From contig RFQW01000015.1 in the NCBI GenBank assembly GCA_009924765.1, positions 1-12,679 on the forward strand: a stretch of DNA of 12,679 bases. Direction: 5' to 3'. Of this stretch, positions 6,666-12,679 are shown piece by piece. A model generated the notes under the pieces. The model had not been told where the DNA came from. It saw only the letters and a program-made list of their open reading frames with translations, and did not search any database. This DNA is from Planctomycetota bacterium (GTDB lineage Bacteria; Planctomycetota; Phycisphaerae; Phycisphaerales; SM1A02). The translations under genes and the position numbers were made by a program. Position 1 is the stretch's first letter. Each line of letters opens with the position of its first letter.

Positions 6666-8495
6666 ATGCCGCAGGAAGCGATCCGCCCCGAGGAAGCAGT
6701 TCGTCGCGTGCTGCCGCTTCCACCTGAACGCCGCGCCGCGGCACTGCGCACCATGCTGCAGAGCCACCCGCGCGAACTCTCGCGCGCGCTCGACCTGCTT
6801 CCGACCGGCGGCGATGCGCCATCGGGCCCGCTGCAGAACGAACAGGCACAGGCGCCCGCCGTGCGCGTGGGCTCCTACACGCTGCGCAGCGTGCTGGGCG
6901 AAGGTGGCTTCGGTGTGGTGTGGCTTGCCACGCAGGACGAACCGCTGCGACGCTCCGTGGCACTGAAACTGCTGCGCCCCGATCGCGTGGATCCCATCAG
7001 TCGCGCACGCTTCGAGACCGAGCGCCGTCTGCTCGCGCTGCTCAGCCACCCCGCACTGGTGAAGGTGTTCGAAGCGGGCGAAACCGACGACGGGCGGCCA
7101 TGGTTCTCCATGGAACTGGCGCAAGGCGCGCCCATCACCGAAGCCTGCGACGCCGCGCGACTGCCGGTGAACGACCGCATGCGCCTGATGGCCGATGTGG
7201 CGCGCGGCATCCATCATGCGCACGAGCATGGGCTGGTGCACCGCGATCTGAAGCCCTCGAACATCCTGCTGGCGTTCGAGGCCGACCAGACCAACGTGAA
7301 GGTGATCGACTTCGGCGTGGCCCACGCCACCTTCCAGCCCTCCGATCCCGACGAGAAGGCCGGCGCGGTCATCGGCACCCCCGACTATCTGGCGCCTGAA
7401 CTGCTGCGCGTGCGCGTGAACGGCCCCGATGTTCGCAGCGACATCTACGCCCTCGGCGCCGTGCTGCGCCGACTCGCCGTGGGCAGCGATCTCGGTGACC
7501 GCCGCAGCGGTGTGCTGTCGGCCCTCGATGCGCTCGATCCGTCCACGCAACGACAGGTGGCGGAGGAGCGGCACGAGACCGTGGCGTCGCTGCGTTACCG
7601 CGTGGAAGGCGACCTGGACGCGATCGTGTCCCGCTGCCTCGCCGACGATCCGCGCCACCGGTACGCCTCGGCGCTGGAACTCGCGCAGGATCTCGACCGA
7701 CTCCGCCACGGCGAGCCGGTGGCCGCGCGCGGACGCTCGCTCGCATACATCGGCGTGAACATGGCCAAGCGGCATGCGTCGGCCATCGCGTCGGCGCTGC
7801 TCATCATGCTCGTCGCCGTGATCGGCACCAGCTGGGCCATGCATGAGCGCACACTGGCCATGCAGGCCCGCGACGAGGCGGAGCAGCATGCGCGCAACGT
7901 GCAGCAGGCCAACGCCTACATCGTGGAGCTGCTCGACGAGATCATCAACGCGCCCGGCCTGCCGCAACGCTCGTCGGTGGAGATTCTCACCGAGGCCAGC
8001 CGACTCGCCGGCCTTCGACTCTCCGACGATCCGGCCCAGGAGGCGCGTGTCCGCGCGGCACTGGGCCAGCTGTGGATCAGCGTGAAGCAACCCGACACCG
8101 CATGTCAGGAGTTCGTGCGCGCCGAGACGCTCTTCGAGTCACTGGACATGCAGCAGCCGCTCGCGGATGCCCGCCTCGCGCACGCTGCGGCGCTCCGCAA
8201 GACGGGTCATTTCAGCGATGCCGCCAAGACGGCCCAGCTTGCGGTGCAGCAGGCGTCCATCGAAACGCCCGCCGACCCGGACGACGAGGCCCGCGCCCTG
8301 ATCGAACTCGCCCGCGACGCCATGGGTGCCAATGACCTCGAAGGCGCCAGGGCCGCCCTCAGCCGCGCCGCCAAGCTGCTGCGCTCGGCGCCCGGCAATG
8401 TTCGCGCCCTCCAGAGCGATCTGGAAAGCGCCCGTGCCCAACTGGGTCCGGTGCACCCTGCCACCCCGCCGCAGGCCAGCAGCCCCGCCCCGTGA
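6666..8495 (+). CDS. Transmembrane Ser/Thr protein kinase with C-terminal TPR-like region
   Basis: The product is 609 residues. An N-terminal helical lead (1-69) resembles that of other planctomycete kinases. The kinase domain (about 71-350) is complete: Gly-loop G78-EGGFG-V84, Lys101 in VALK, a helix-C Glu near 119, H192-R-D194-LKPSN199, D215-F-G217, GTPDYLAPE (237-245), SDIYALG, and the closing DLDAIVSRCL...HRYASALELAQDL typical of Hanks-type kinases. All catalytic residues are present, so activity is expected. A single membrane helix lies at about 371-390, preceded by K368-R369-H370, placing the kinase inside the cell and residues 391-609 outside. That outer part is helical and repetitive, TPR-like (about 440-600), ending in a Pro-rich tail. 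The likely job is sensing outside and phosphorylating cytoplasmic Thr/Ser. The FHA-sigma gene begins 31 bases downstream and is the obvious candidate partner (inference). The start at 6666 is supported by a -10-like hexamer 6 bases before it. Confidence 0.93.
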   Translation: MPQEAIRPEEAVRRVLPLPPERRAAALRTMLQSHPRELSRALDLLPTGGDAPSGPLQNEQAQAPAVRVGSYTLRSVLGEGGFGVVWLATQDEPLRRSVALKLLRPDRVDPISRARFETERRLLALLSHPALVKVFEAGETDDGRPWFSMELAQGAPITEACDAARLPVNDRMRLMADVARGIHHAHEHGLVHRDLKPSNILLAFEADQTNVKVIDFGVAHATFQPSDPDEKAGAVIGTPDYLAPELLRVRVNGPDVRSDIYALGAVLRRLAVGSDLGDRRSGVLSALDALDPSTQRQVAEERHETVASLRYRVEGDLDAIVSRCLADDPRHRYASALELAQDLDRLRHGEPVAARGRSLAYIGVNMAKRHASAIASALLIMLVAVIGTSWAMHERTLAMQARDEAEQHARNVQQANAYIVELLDEIINAPGLPQRSSVEILTEASRLAGLRLSDDPAQEARVRAALGQLWISVKQPDTACQEFVRAETLFESLDMQQPLADARLAHAAALRKTGHFSDAAKTAQLAVQQASIETPADPDDEARALIELARDAMGANDLEGARAALSRAAKLLRSAPGNVRALQSDLESARAQLGPVHPATPPQASSPAP

Positions 8496-8514
8496 ACGGC
8501 GGCGGCGCTCCTGA

Positions 8515-8520
8515 TACAAC
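8515..8520 (+). promoter_or_regulatory. Candidate -10 element (TACAAC) for the FHA-sigma gene
   Basis: TACAAC is followed by GGCACC and the ATG at 8527, again a 6-base spacing. It fits TAnAAC rather than TAnnnT. A weak -35-like GTGAAC at 8492-8497 overlaps the kinase stop codon with a 17-base spacer. If real, FHA-sigma and the hydrolase can be transcribed apart from the kinase, and this is where autoregulation by the sigma factor would act. Confidence 0.35.
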
Positions 8521-8526
8521 GGCACC

Positions 8527-9477
8527 ATGAACATCACCGACAGGCTGCGGCTGCAGCGCGCGACGGGTCCGGAATGCAAGTCACTCGCCATGAAGGTGGA
8601 CGGCTCGATCACCATCGGTCGTGGAAGCGACGCGGGCTTCGTGCTGGAGAACGATGGCGTGTCGCGTCAGCATGCTCGCATCGACTGCGCCACCGACGGC
8701 GTGACCATCACCGATCTCGACAGCACGCACGGCACCATGCTCAACGGCGCTCGCCTTGAACCGCAGGAAGCCACCCCGCTGCACGACCGCGACCTGGTCA
8801 CCATCGGTCCGTGGACGTTCGTGGTGCGCATCTCGGGCGAACCGGAAGAGACCCACATCGCGCCGGAACCCGCACCCGAGGAGGAGAAGAAGGATCCGTA
8901 CCGCACGCGCAACAGCGTGCTGCTGCGCCTTCGCGCCGATGGCTCGATGGATCGCGAGATGGGCTGGAACGAGTTCGCGCGCATCTATGGCCCGGTCATC
9001 GCCGGCTTCGCGCGCAACGCCGGCGTGCCGCCGCAGGAGATCGACGACGTGCTGCAGGACGTCATGCTGGGCTTCTTCCGGCAGGCGCAGAGCTTCGAGT
9101 ACGACCCCGCGCGTGGTCGCTTCCGCGGCTACCTGAAGACCGTCACGCTGAACTCCATCCGCGACCGACATCGCCGCAAGCGCCCGAAGGTCGGCCTGCC
9201 CGAACACTTCGATCCCTCCAGCGAGGACGAGCGCCTGCACGCCACATGGGATCACGAATGGACGCAGCACCTGCTGCACCGCGCCATGGACAAGGTGAAG
9301 GCCACCGTGCAGCCCAACACGCTGGAAGCGTTCGAGCGCTATGGCGTGCGCGGCGAACCCGCCGACAGCGTGGCGCGCGCACTCGGCATGAGCGAGGCCA
9401 GCATCCGTCACGCGAAGATGCGCATCATGCATCAGTTGCGCGATGAAGTGCAGCGCATGCGTCAGGCAGAGGGTTGA
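8527..9477 (+). CDS. FHA domain fused to an ECF-like sigma-70 family factor
   Basis: The product is 316 residues. Residues about 8-102 are an FHA domain with the full phosphothreonine-binding signature: G31-R32, S46-R-Q-H49, and H68-G-T...N73-G74. Residues 103-128 are a linker rich in Glu and Pro with Thr109 in EETH. Residues about 146-219 match sigma region 2 (WNEFARIYGPVIAGFAR, then DDVLQDVMLGFFR and FRGYLKTVTLNSIRDRHRR). Residues about 262-312 match sigma region 4, with the helix-turn-helix in GEPADSVARALGMSEASIRHAK. Only regions 2 and 4 are present, as in ECF factors. It should bind core RNA polymerase and choose promoters. The FHA module implies control by Thr phosphorylation, and the membrane kinase gene lies 31 bases upstream. 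No anti-sigma gene is seen, which fits kinase-linked rather than anti-sigma control. The hydrolase gene starts 3 bases after the stop. Family ECF assignment beyond this is not possible by eye. Confidence 0.9.
   Translation: MNITDRLRLQRATGPECKSLAMKVDGSITIGRGSDAGFVLENDGVSRQHARIDCATDGVTITDLDSTHGTMLNGARLEPQEATPLHDRDLVTIGPWTFVVRISGEPEETHIAPEPAPEEEKKDPYRTRNSVLLRLRADGSMDREMGWNEFARIYGPVIAGFARNAGVPPQEIDDVLQDVMLGFFRQAQSFEYDPARGRFRGYLKTVTLNSIRDRHRRKRPKVGLPEHFDPSSEDERLHATWDHEWTQHLLHRAMDKVKATVQPNTLEAFERYGVRGEPADSVARALGMSEASIRHAKMRIMHQLRDEVQRMRQAEG
9468..9473 (+). promoter_or_regulatory. Shine-Dalgarno (AGAGGG) of the glycosidase gene
   Basis: AGAGGG ends 7 bases before the ATG at 9481 and lies inside the end of the FHA-sigma gene. 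It is the only convincing Shine-Dalgarno at any visible start in the window. It fixes the start of the hydrolase and indicates translation from a shared message with FHA-sigma. Confidence 0.65.
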
Positions 9478-9480
9478 ACC

Positions 9481-12174
9481 ATGCCTGCCCCCGAACCAAC
9501 ACCCGAGAGCCGCATCTCGCGCACCGATCCCGAGCACATCCGGCTCGACGAGGATCGCAGTGATCGCCGCTGGCGCCGCTGGGGCCCCTGGCTGAGTGAT
9601 CGCCAGTGGGGCACCGTGCGCGAGGACTACTCCGCCGACGGCAACGCGTGGAAATATCTGCCGCACGACATGGCGCGCAGCCGCGCCTACCGCTGGGGCG
9701 AAGACGGCATCGCCGGCTTCTGCGACGACAAGCAGCGCCTCTGCATGGGCATCGGCCTGTGGAACGGCAAGGATCCCATCCTGAAGGAGCGCCTGTTCGG
9801 TCTGGACAACAGCGAGGGCAATCACGGCGAGGACGTGAAGGAGCTCTACTGGCATCAGGACGCCACGCCCACCGGCAGCTACCTGCGCATGCTGTACAAG
9901 TATCCACAGCGTGCCTACCCGTACGAGGAGCTGGTGCGCGTGAACGCACAGCGCTCGCGCACGGAACCCGAGTACGAGCTGCTCGACACCGAGGCCATGT
10001 GCGACAACCGTCACTTCGACGTGACGGTGGAGTGGGCCAAGGCCGAGCCGGATGACATCCTGTGGCGCGTCACCGTGAAGAACAACGGTCCCGACGCAGC
10101 GCCCATCACGGTGCTGCTGCAGACGTGGTTCCGCAACACCTGGTCGTGGAACCCCGGCACACCCAAGCCCAACCTGCGCATGTCGGCGCGCGACGTCATG
10201 CGTGCCGACCATCCGGCGCTCGGCACGATGCAGCTCACCTGCGACACCTTCGATCGCACGCTGTTCTGCGAGAACGAGACGAACACGCAGCGCTGCTTCG
10301 GCGTGCCGAACCCCGCCGGCCTGCATCCCAAGGACACCTTCAACGATTTCGTGGTGCACGGCACGCTCGCCTCGCTGCCGGCCATGCAGGAAGGCACCAA
10401 GGGCGCGTTCATGCTCGCCCGCACGGTGGCCGCGGGCGCAAGCGTCACCATGCGCGCGCGACTGCGTCCCGCGAAGGCCACCGGTGACGCGTTCGCCGAC
10501 TTCGACAAGGTGTTCGCCGCACGCATCAGCGAGGCGGACGCCTTCTACGACACGATCAAGCGACCCAACAACACCCCCGAGCAGACCGCGGTGCAGCGAC
10601 GCGCCTACGCCGGCCTGCTGTGGAACTATCAGTGGTACCAGTACGACGTGCATCGCTGGATCGATGGCGATCCGGGGCAGATGCCGCCGCCGGCGGGTCG
10701 CGCCGATGGACGAAATCATCGCTGGCAGCACATGGATGCCGAGGCCGTGCTCAGCATGCCGGACAAGTGGGAGTACCCGTGGTTCGCGCACTGGGATCTG
10801 GCGTTCCAGTCGGTCACAACCGCCACCATCGATTCGGATCGCGCCAAGCGGCAGATCTGGCAGATGGTGCAGCCATGGATGCAGCACCCCGAAGGACAGA
10901 TCCCCGCGTACGAATGGGCGCTGAACGACGTGAACCCGCCCACGCTCGCATGGGCCGCGTATCGCGTGTTCCAGATCGAGCGCTATCGACACGGTCGCGA
11001 GGACCATGACTTCCTCGCGGAGATCCTGCACAAGCTGCTGCTCGACTTCACCTGGTGGGTGAACCGCAAGGACGCCGACGGCCACAACATCTTCGAAGGC
11101 GGCTTCCTCGGCCTGGACAACATCGGCATCTTCGATCGCAGCAAGCCGCTGCCCACGGGCGGCGTGATCAAGCAGTCGGACGGCACGGCGTGGGTGGCGA
11201 AGTACTGCCTCGACCTGATGCGCATCTGCCTGGAACTGGTCGATGCGGGCAAGCCCTATTCCAGCCTCGTTGAGAAGTGCTTCGAGCACTTCCTGCAGAT
11301 CGCCAAGGCCACCACCAACCTCGGTGGCCGCGGCATCGACCTGTGGGACGAGGAGGACCAGTTCTTCTACGACCAGCTGGTGCTGCCGGATGGTCGCATC
11401 ATGCCGCTGAAGGTGAAGAGCATCGTGGGCCTGGTGCCCATGTTCGCCGTCACGGTGATCGACGAGTACGACATGCAGCGACAGCCGCAGCTGGACAAGC
11501 GCTTCCAGTGGTTCCTGGATCGGCGCCCGGACATGGCCCAGCTCATCTCGCGCTGGAACGTGCCCGGCGTGGGCCAGCGACGACTGCTCAGCCTGCTGCG
11601 CGGTCATCGCCTGAAGGCGCTGCTGCGTCGCGCGCTCGACGAGAAGCAGTTCCTCTCGCCCAACGGCATCCGCAGCGTCAGCCTGGAGCACCTCGACAAC
11701 CCCTACCGCCTCGAGGTGGATGGTCAGACCTACGAGCTGAAGTACACGCCCGGCGAGAGCGACACCGGCAGCTTCGGTGGCAACTCGAACTGGCGCGGAC
11801 CGGTCTGGTATCCGATGAATCACCTGCTCATCGAGGCGCTGTACCGATTCCACGGCTACTACGGCGACGAGTTCACCGTGGAGTGCCCAACGGGCAGCGG
11901 CACCTACATGACGCTCGCGCAGGTGGCGGACTTCCTGGCGAATCGCCTCACGGGCCTGTTCATTCCAGGCGCAGATGGCGTTCGCCCAGCGAACCGCCAG
12001 TACCCGCGCATGGACACCGATCCGCTGTTCAAGGGCAATCCGCTCTTCTACGAGTACTTCCATGGCGACACGGGTCGCGGCGTGGGCGCAAGCCATCAGA
12101 CCGGATGGACGGCGCTGGCGGCGCTCATCCTGGGTCGCGCACAGACCAGTTCGCTCATCCGCATCCTGCGCTGA
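9481..12174 (+). CDS. GH63/MGH1-like glycoside hydrolase (putative glucosidase)
   Basis: The product is 897 residues with no signal peptide, so it is probably cytoplasmic. The N-terminal third (about 25-345) is beta-rich (RRWGPWLSDRQWGTVREDYS, later WRVTVKNNGPDAAPITV) and fits the substrate-covering beta-sandwich. The rest (about 355-890) is an (alpha/alpha)6 barrel with family motifs: EGQIPAYEWALNDVNPP (471-487), W771-RGPVWYPM-N780 and FYEYFHGDTGRGVGASHQ (856 on). By analogy with GH63 enzymes, which use an Asp acid and a late Glu base, D483 and E858 are candidate catalytic residues (inference). Known relatives act on alpha-glucosidic or mannosyl/glucosylglycerate bonds; the substrate here is not known. 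It belongs to the long (about 900-residue) bacterial branch usually annotated only as glucosidase. It follows FHA-sigma by 3 bases and is likely translationally coupled, which makes it a probable target of that sigma factor. Confidence 0.88.
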   Translation: MPAPEPTPESRISRTDPEHIRLDEDRSDRRWRRWGPWLSDRQWGTVREDYSADGNAWKYLPHDMARSRAYRWGEDGIAGFCDDKQRLCMGIGLWNGKDPILKERLFGLDNSEGNHGEDVKELYWHQDATPTGSYLRMLYKYPQRAYPYEELVRVNAQRSRTEPEYELLDTEAMCDNRHFDVTVEWAKAEPDDILWRVTVKNNGPDAAPITVLLQTWFRNTWSWNPGTPKPNLRMSARDVMRADHPALGTMQLTCDTFDRTLFCENETNTQRCFGVPNPAGLHPKDTFNDFVVHGTLASLPAMQEGTKGAFMLARTVAAGASVTMRARLRPAKATGDAFADFDKVFAARISEADAFYDTIKRPNNTPEQTAVQRRAYAGLLWNYQWYQYDVHRWIDGDPGQMPPPAGRADGRNHRWQHMDAEAVLSMPDKWEYPWFAHWDLAFQSVTTATIDSDRAKRQIWQMVQPWMQHPEGQIPAYEWALNDVNPPTLAWAAYRVFQIERYRHGREDHDFLAEILHKLLLDFTWWVNRKDADGHNIFEGGFLGLDNIGIFDRSKPLPTGGVIKQSDGTAWVAKYCLDLMRICLELVDAGKPYSSLVEKCFEHFLQIAKATTNLGGRGIDLWDEEDQFFYDQLVLPDGRIMPLKVKSIVGLVPMFAVTVIDEYDMQRQPQLDKRFQWFLDRRPDMAQLISRWNVPGVGQRRLLSLLRGHRLKALLRRALDEKQFLSPNGIRSVSLEHLDNPYRLEVDGQTYELKYTPGESDTGSFGGNSNWRGPVWYPMNHLLIEALYRFHGYYGDEFTVECPTGSGTYMTLAQVADFLANRLTGLFIPGADGVRPANRQYPRMDTDPLFKGNPLFYEYFHGDTGRGVGASHQTGWTALAALILGRAQTSSLIRILR

Positions 12175-12195
12175 CGAACGCGCATCGGGGGCGGC

Positions 12196-12201
12196 TACCC
12201 T
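12196..12201 (+). promoter_or_regulatory. Candidate -10 element (TACCCT) for the DUF1579 gene
   Basis: GGC-TACCCT is followed by 7 bases (TCGCGTC) and the ATG at 12209. It closely resembles the SDR candidate GGC-TACCTT. A CTGACG at 12171-12176 overlaps the hydrolase stop and could be a -35, but with a long 19-base spacer. No Shine-Dalgarno is present. Confidence 0.45.
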
Positions 12202-12208
12202 TCGCGTC

Positions 12209-12679
12209 ATGAGCCACCTTCGTCGCGCCCTCGTGCCCGCAGCCATCGCCGCCATCGCCTCGCTGTCCACGCTGCTTGCCACCCAGGCCTTCAGCGTGCA
12301 GTCGGGCGATGCACCGCCGCCCAACTCGCCCGCCATGCTGAAGGCGGAAGAGGCGCACGACATGATGAACGGCATGGCCGGCGTGTGGGACATGAAGGGC
12401 CAGACCTTCAGCCCCGCAGGCCAGCCCGAACTCACGCTGAGCGGTCGCTGCGTGTGGCAGTGGGCCATGAACGGCGCATTCCTGATGGGCGAAACGCTGC
12501 TGTCGAACGGCGCGGGCGTGATGCAGGAGATCGACTGCCTGGGCTTCAACTCCGCCGGCGGCACCTTCCAGCGCACGCTGCTCACCGATCGCGACAGCGC
12601 CATGATCTGGCAGCAGGGTGCATGGGATGCAAGCTCGAAGCGGTTCACCATGCAGTCGGTGGGCAGCATTCCCACGGCG
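12209..12679 (+). CDS. Exported DUF1579 family protein, 3' partial
   Basis: The frame starts at ATG 12209 and runs off the right edge after 157 codons. The N-terminus is a Sec-type signal peptide: R5-R6, a hydrophobic Ala/Ile/Leu core (about 7-24) and a likely cut after A27 (ATQA). The mature part shows the DUF1579 pattern: MNGMAGVWDMKGQTF, then a Trp-containing strand (GRCVWQWAMNGAFLMGETLL), a DCLGFNSAGGTFQ strand, and WQQGAWDASSKRFTMQSVG. DUF1579 proteins are lipocalin-like beta-barrels of unknown function, and none can be given here. It lies 34 bases after the hydrolase on the same strand, with a -10-like element of its own, so co-transcription is possible but not required. Confidence 0.82.
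   Translation, partial: MSHLRRALVPAAIAAIASLSTLLATQAFSVQSGDAPPPNSPAMLKAEEAHDMMNGMAGVWDMKGQTFSPAGQPELTLSGRCVWQWAMNGAFLMGETLLSNGAGVMQEIDCLGFNSAGGTFQRTLLTDRDSAMIWQQGAWDASSKRFTMQSVGSIPTA

Noticed and set aside
6628..6963. Longer N-terminus for the SDR gene, up to base 6963
   Set aside because: The extra part is antisense to the kinase gene, is Arg/Pro-rich without homology, and the Rossmann fold begins just after the ATG at 6627, which has a -10-like box 6 bases upstream.
8581..12675. Very long minus-strand open frame (1364 codons) opposite FHA-sigma and the glycosidase
   Set aside because: Same cause: it is in codon-on-codon register with both plus-strand genes and ends at the Ser TCA at 8581. 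Clear domains are on the plus strand only.
1..12679. Defence system, prophage, integron or CRISPR
   Set aside because: No nuclease, integrase, transposase, phage structural gene or spaced direct repeats are present, and base and codon use look even across the window.

Overview
The window reads as chromosomal DNA from a planctomycete, most likely class Phycisphaerae. Three things point there. A secreted protein ends in the paired dockerin-like calcium loops common in that group. A very large dehydrogenase-like protein combines propeller, HEAT repeats and a PVC-type cytochrome c. A protein kinase carries the planctomycete-style N-terminal lead and a membrane-anchored TPR tail. Base composition is high GC, and the codons TTA, CTA and TCA are so rare that long antisense open frames appear by chance. 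The window is densely coded (eight protein genes, two of them cut by the window edges). The largest gap between genes is 127 bases. I see no rRNA, tRNA, CRISPR array, IS or integrase.

Layout. (1) Bases 1-4844, plus strand: the 3' part of a secreted seven-bladed FG-GAP propeller protein with calcium-binding repeats, then nine bases later a 1064-residue propeller/HEAT/cytochrome c protein. (2) Bases 4872-6627, minus strand: a lipoprotein built from two similar halves and an atypical short-chain dehydrogenase (SDR), separated by a spacer that holds a perfect 22-bp inverted repeat. (3) Bases 6666-12679, plus strand: a transmembrane Ser/Thr kinase with a TPR tail, a fusion of an FHA phosphothreonine-binding domain to an ECF-like sigma factor, a large GH63/MGH1-like glycoside hydrolase, and the start of an exported DUF1579 protein.

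The most interesting unit is the kinase, FHA-sigma and glycosidase block. I infer that the kinase senses something through its outer TPR part and phosphorylates a target. The FHA domain of the sigma factor would read that phosphothreonine, and the sigma factor would then switch on its own gene and the hydrolase translated directly after it. No anti-sigma gene is visible nearby.

A second pattern runs across the window. Six of the seven visible start codons have a -10-like hexamer (TAnnnT or TAnAAC) that ends only 6 or 7 bases before the ATG, and they lack a convincing Shine-Dalgarno sequence. This is the arrangement expected of leaderless transcripts. The exception is the hydrolase, which has a good Shine-Dalgarno and sits 3 bases after the FHA-sigma stop codon. 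The pattern supports the start codons chosen here and suggests that most genes carry their own promoter even where spacing looks operon-like.
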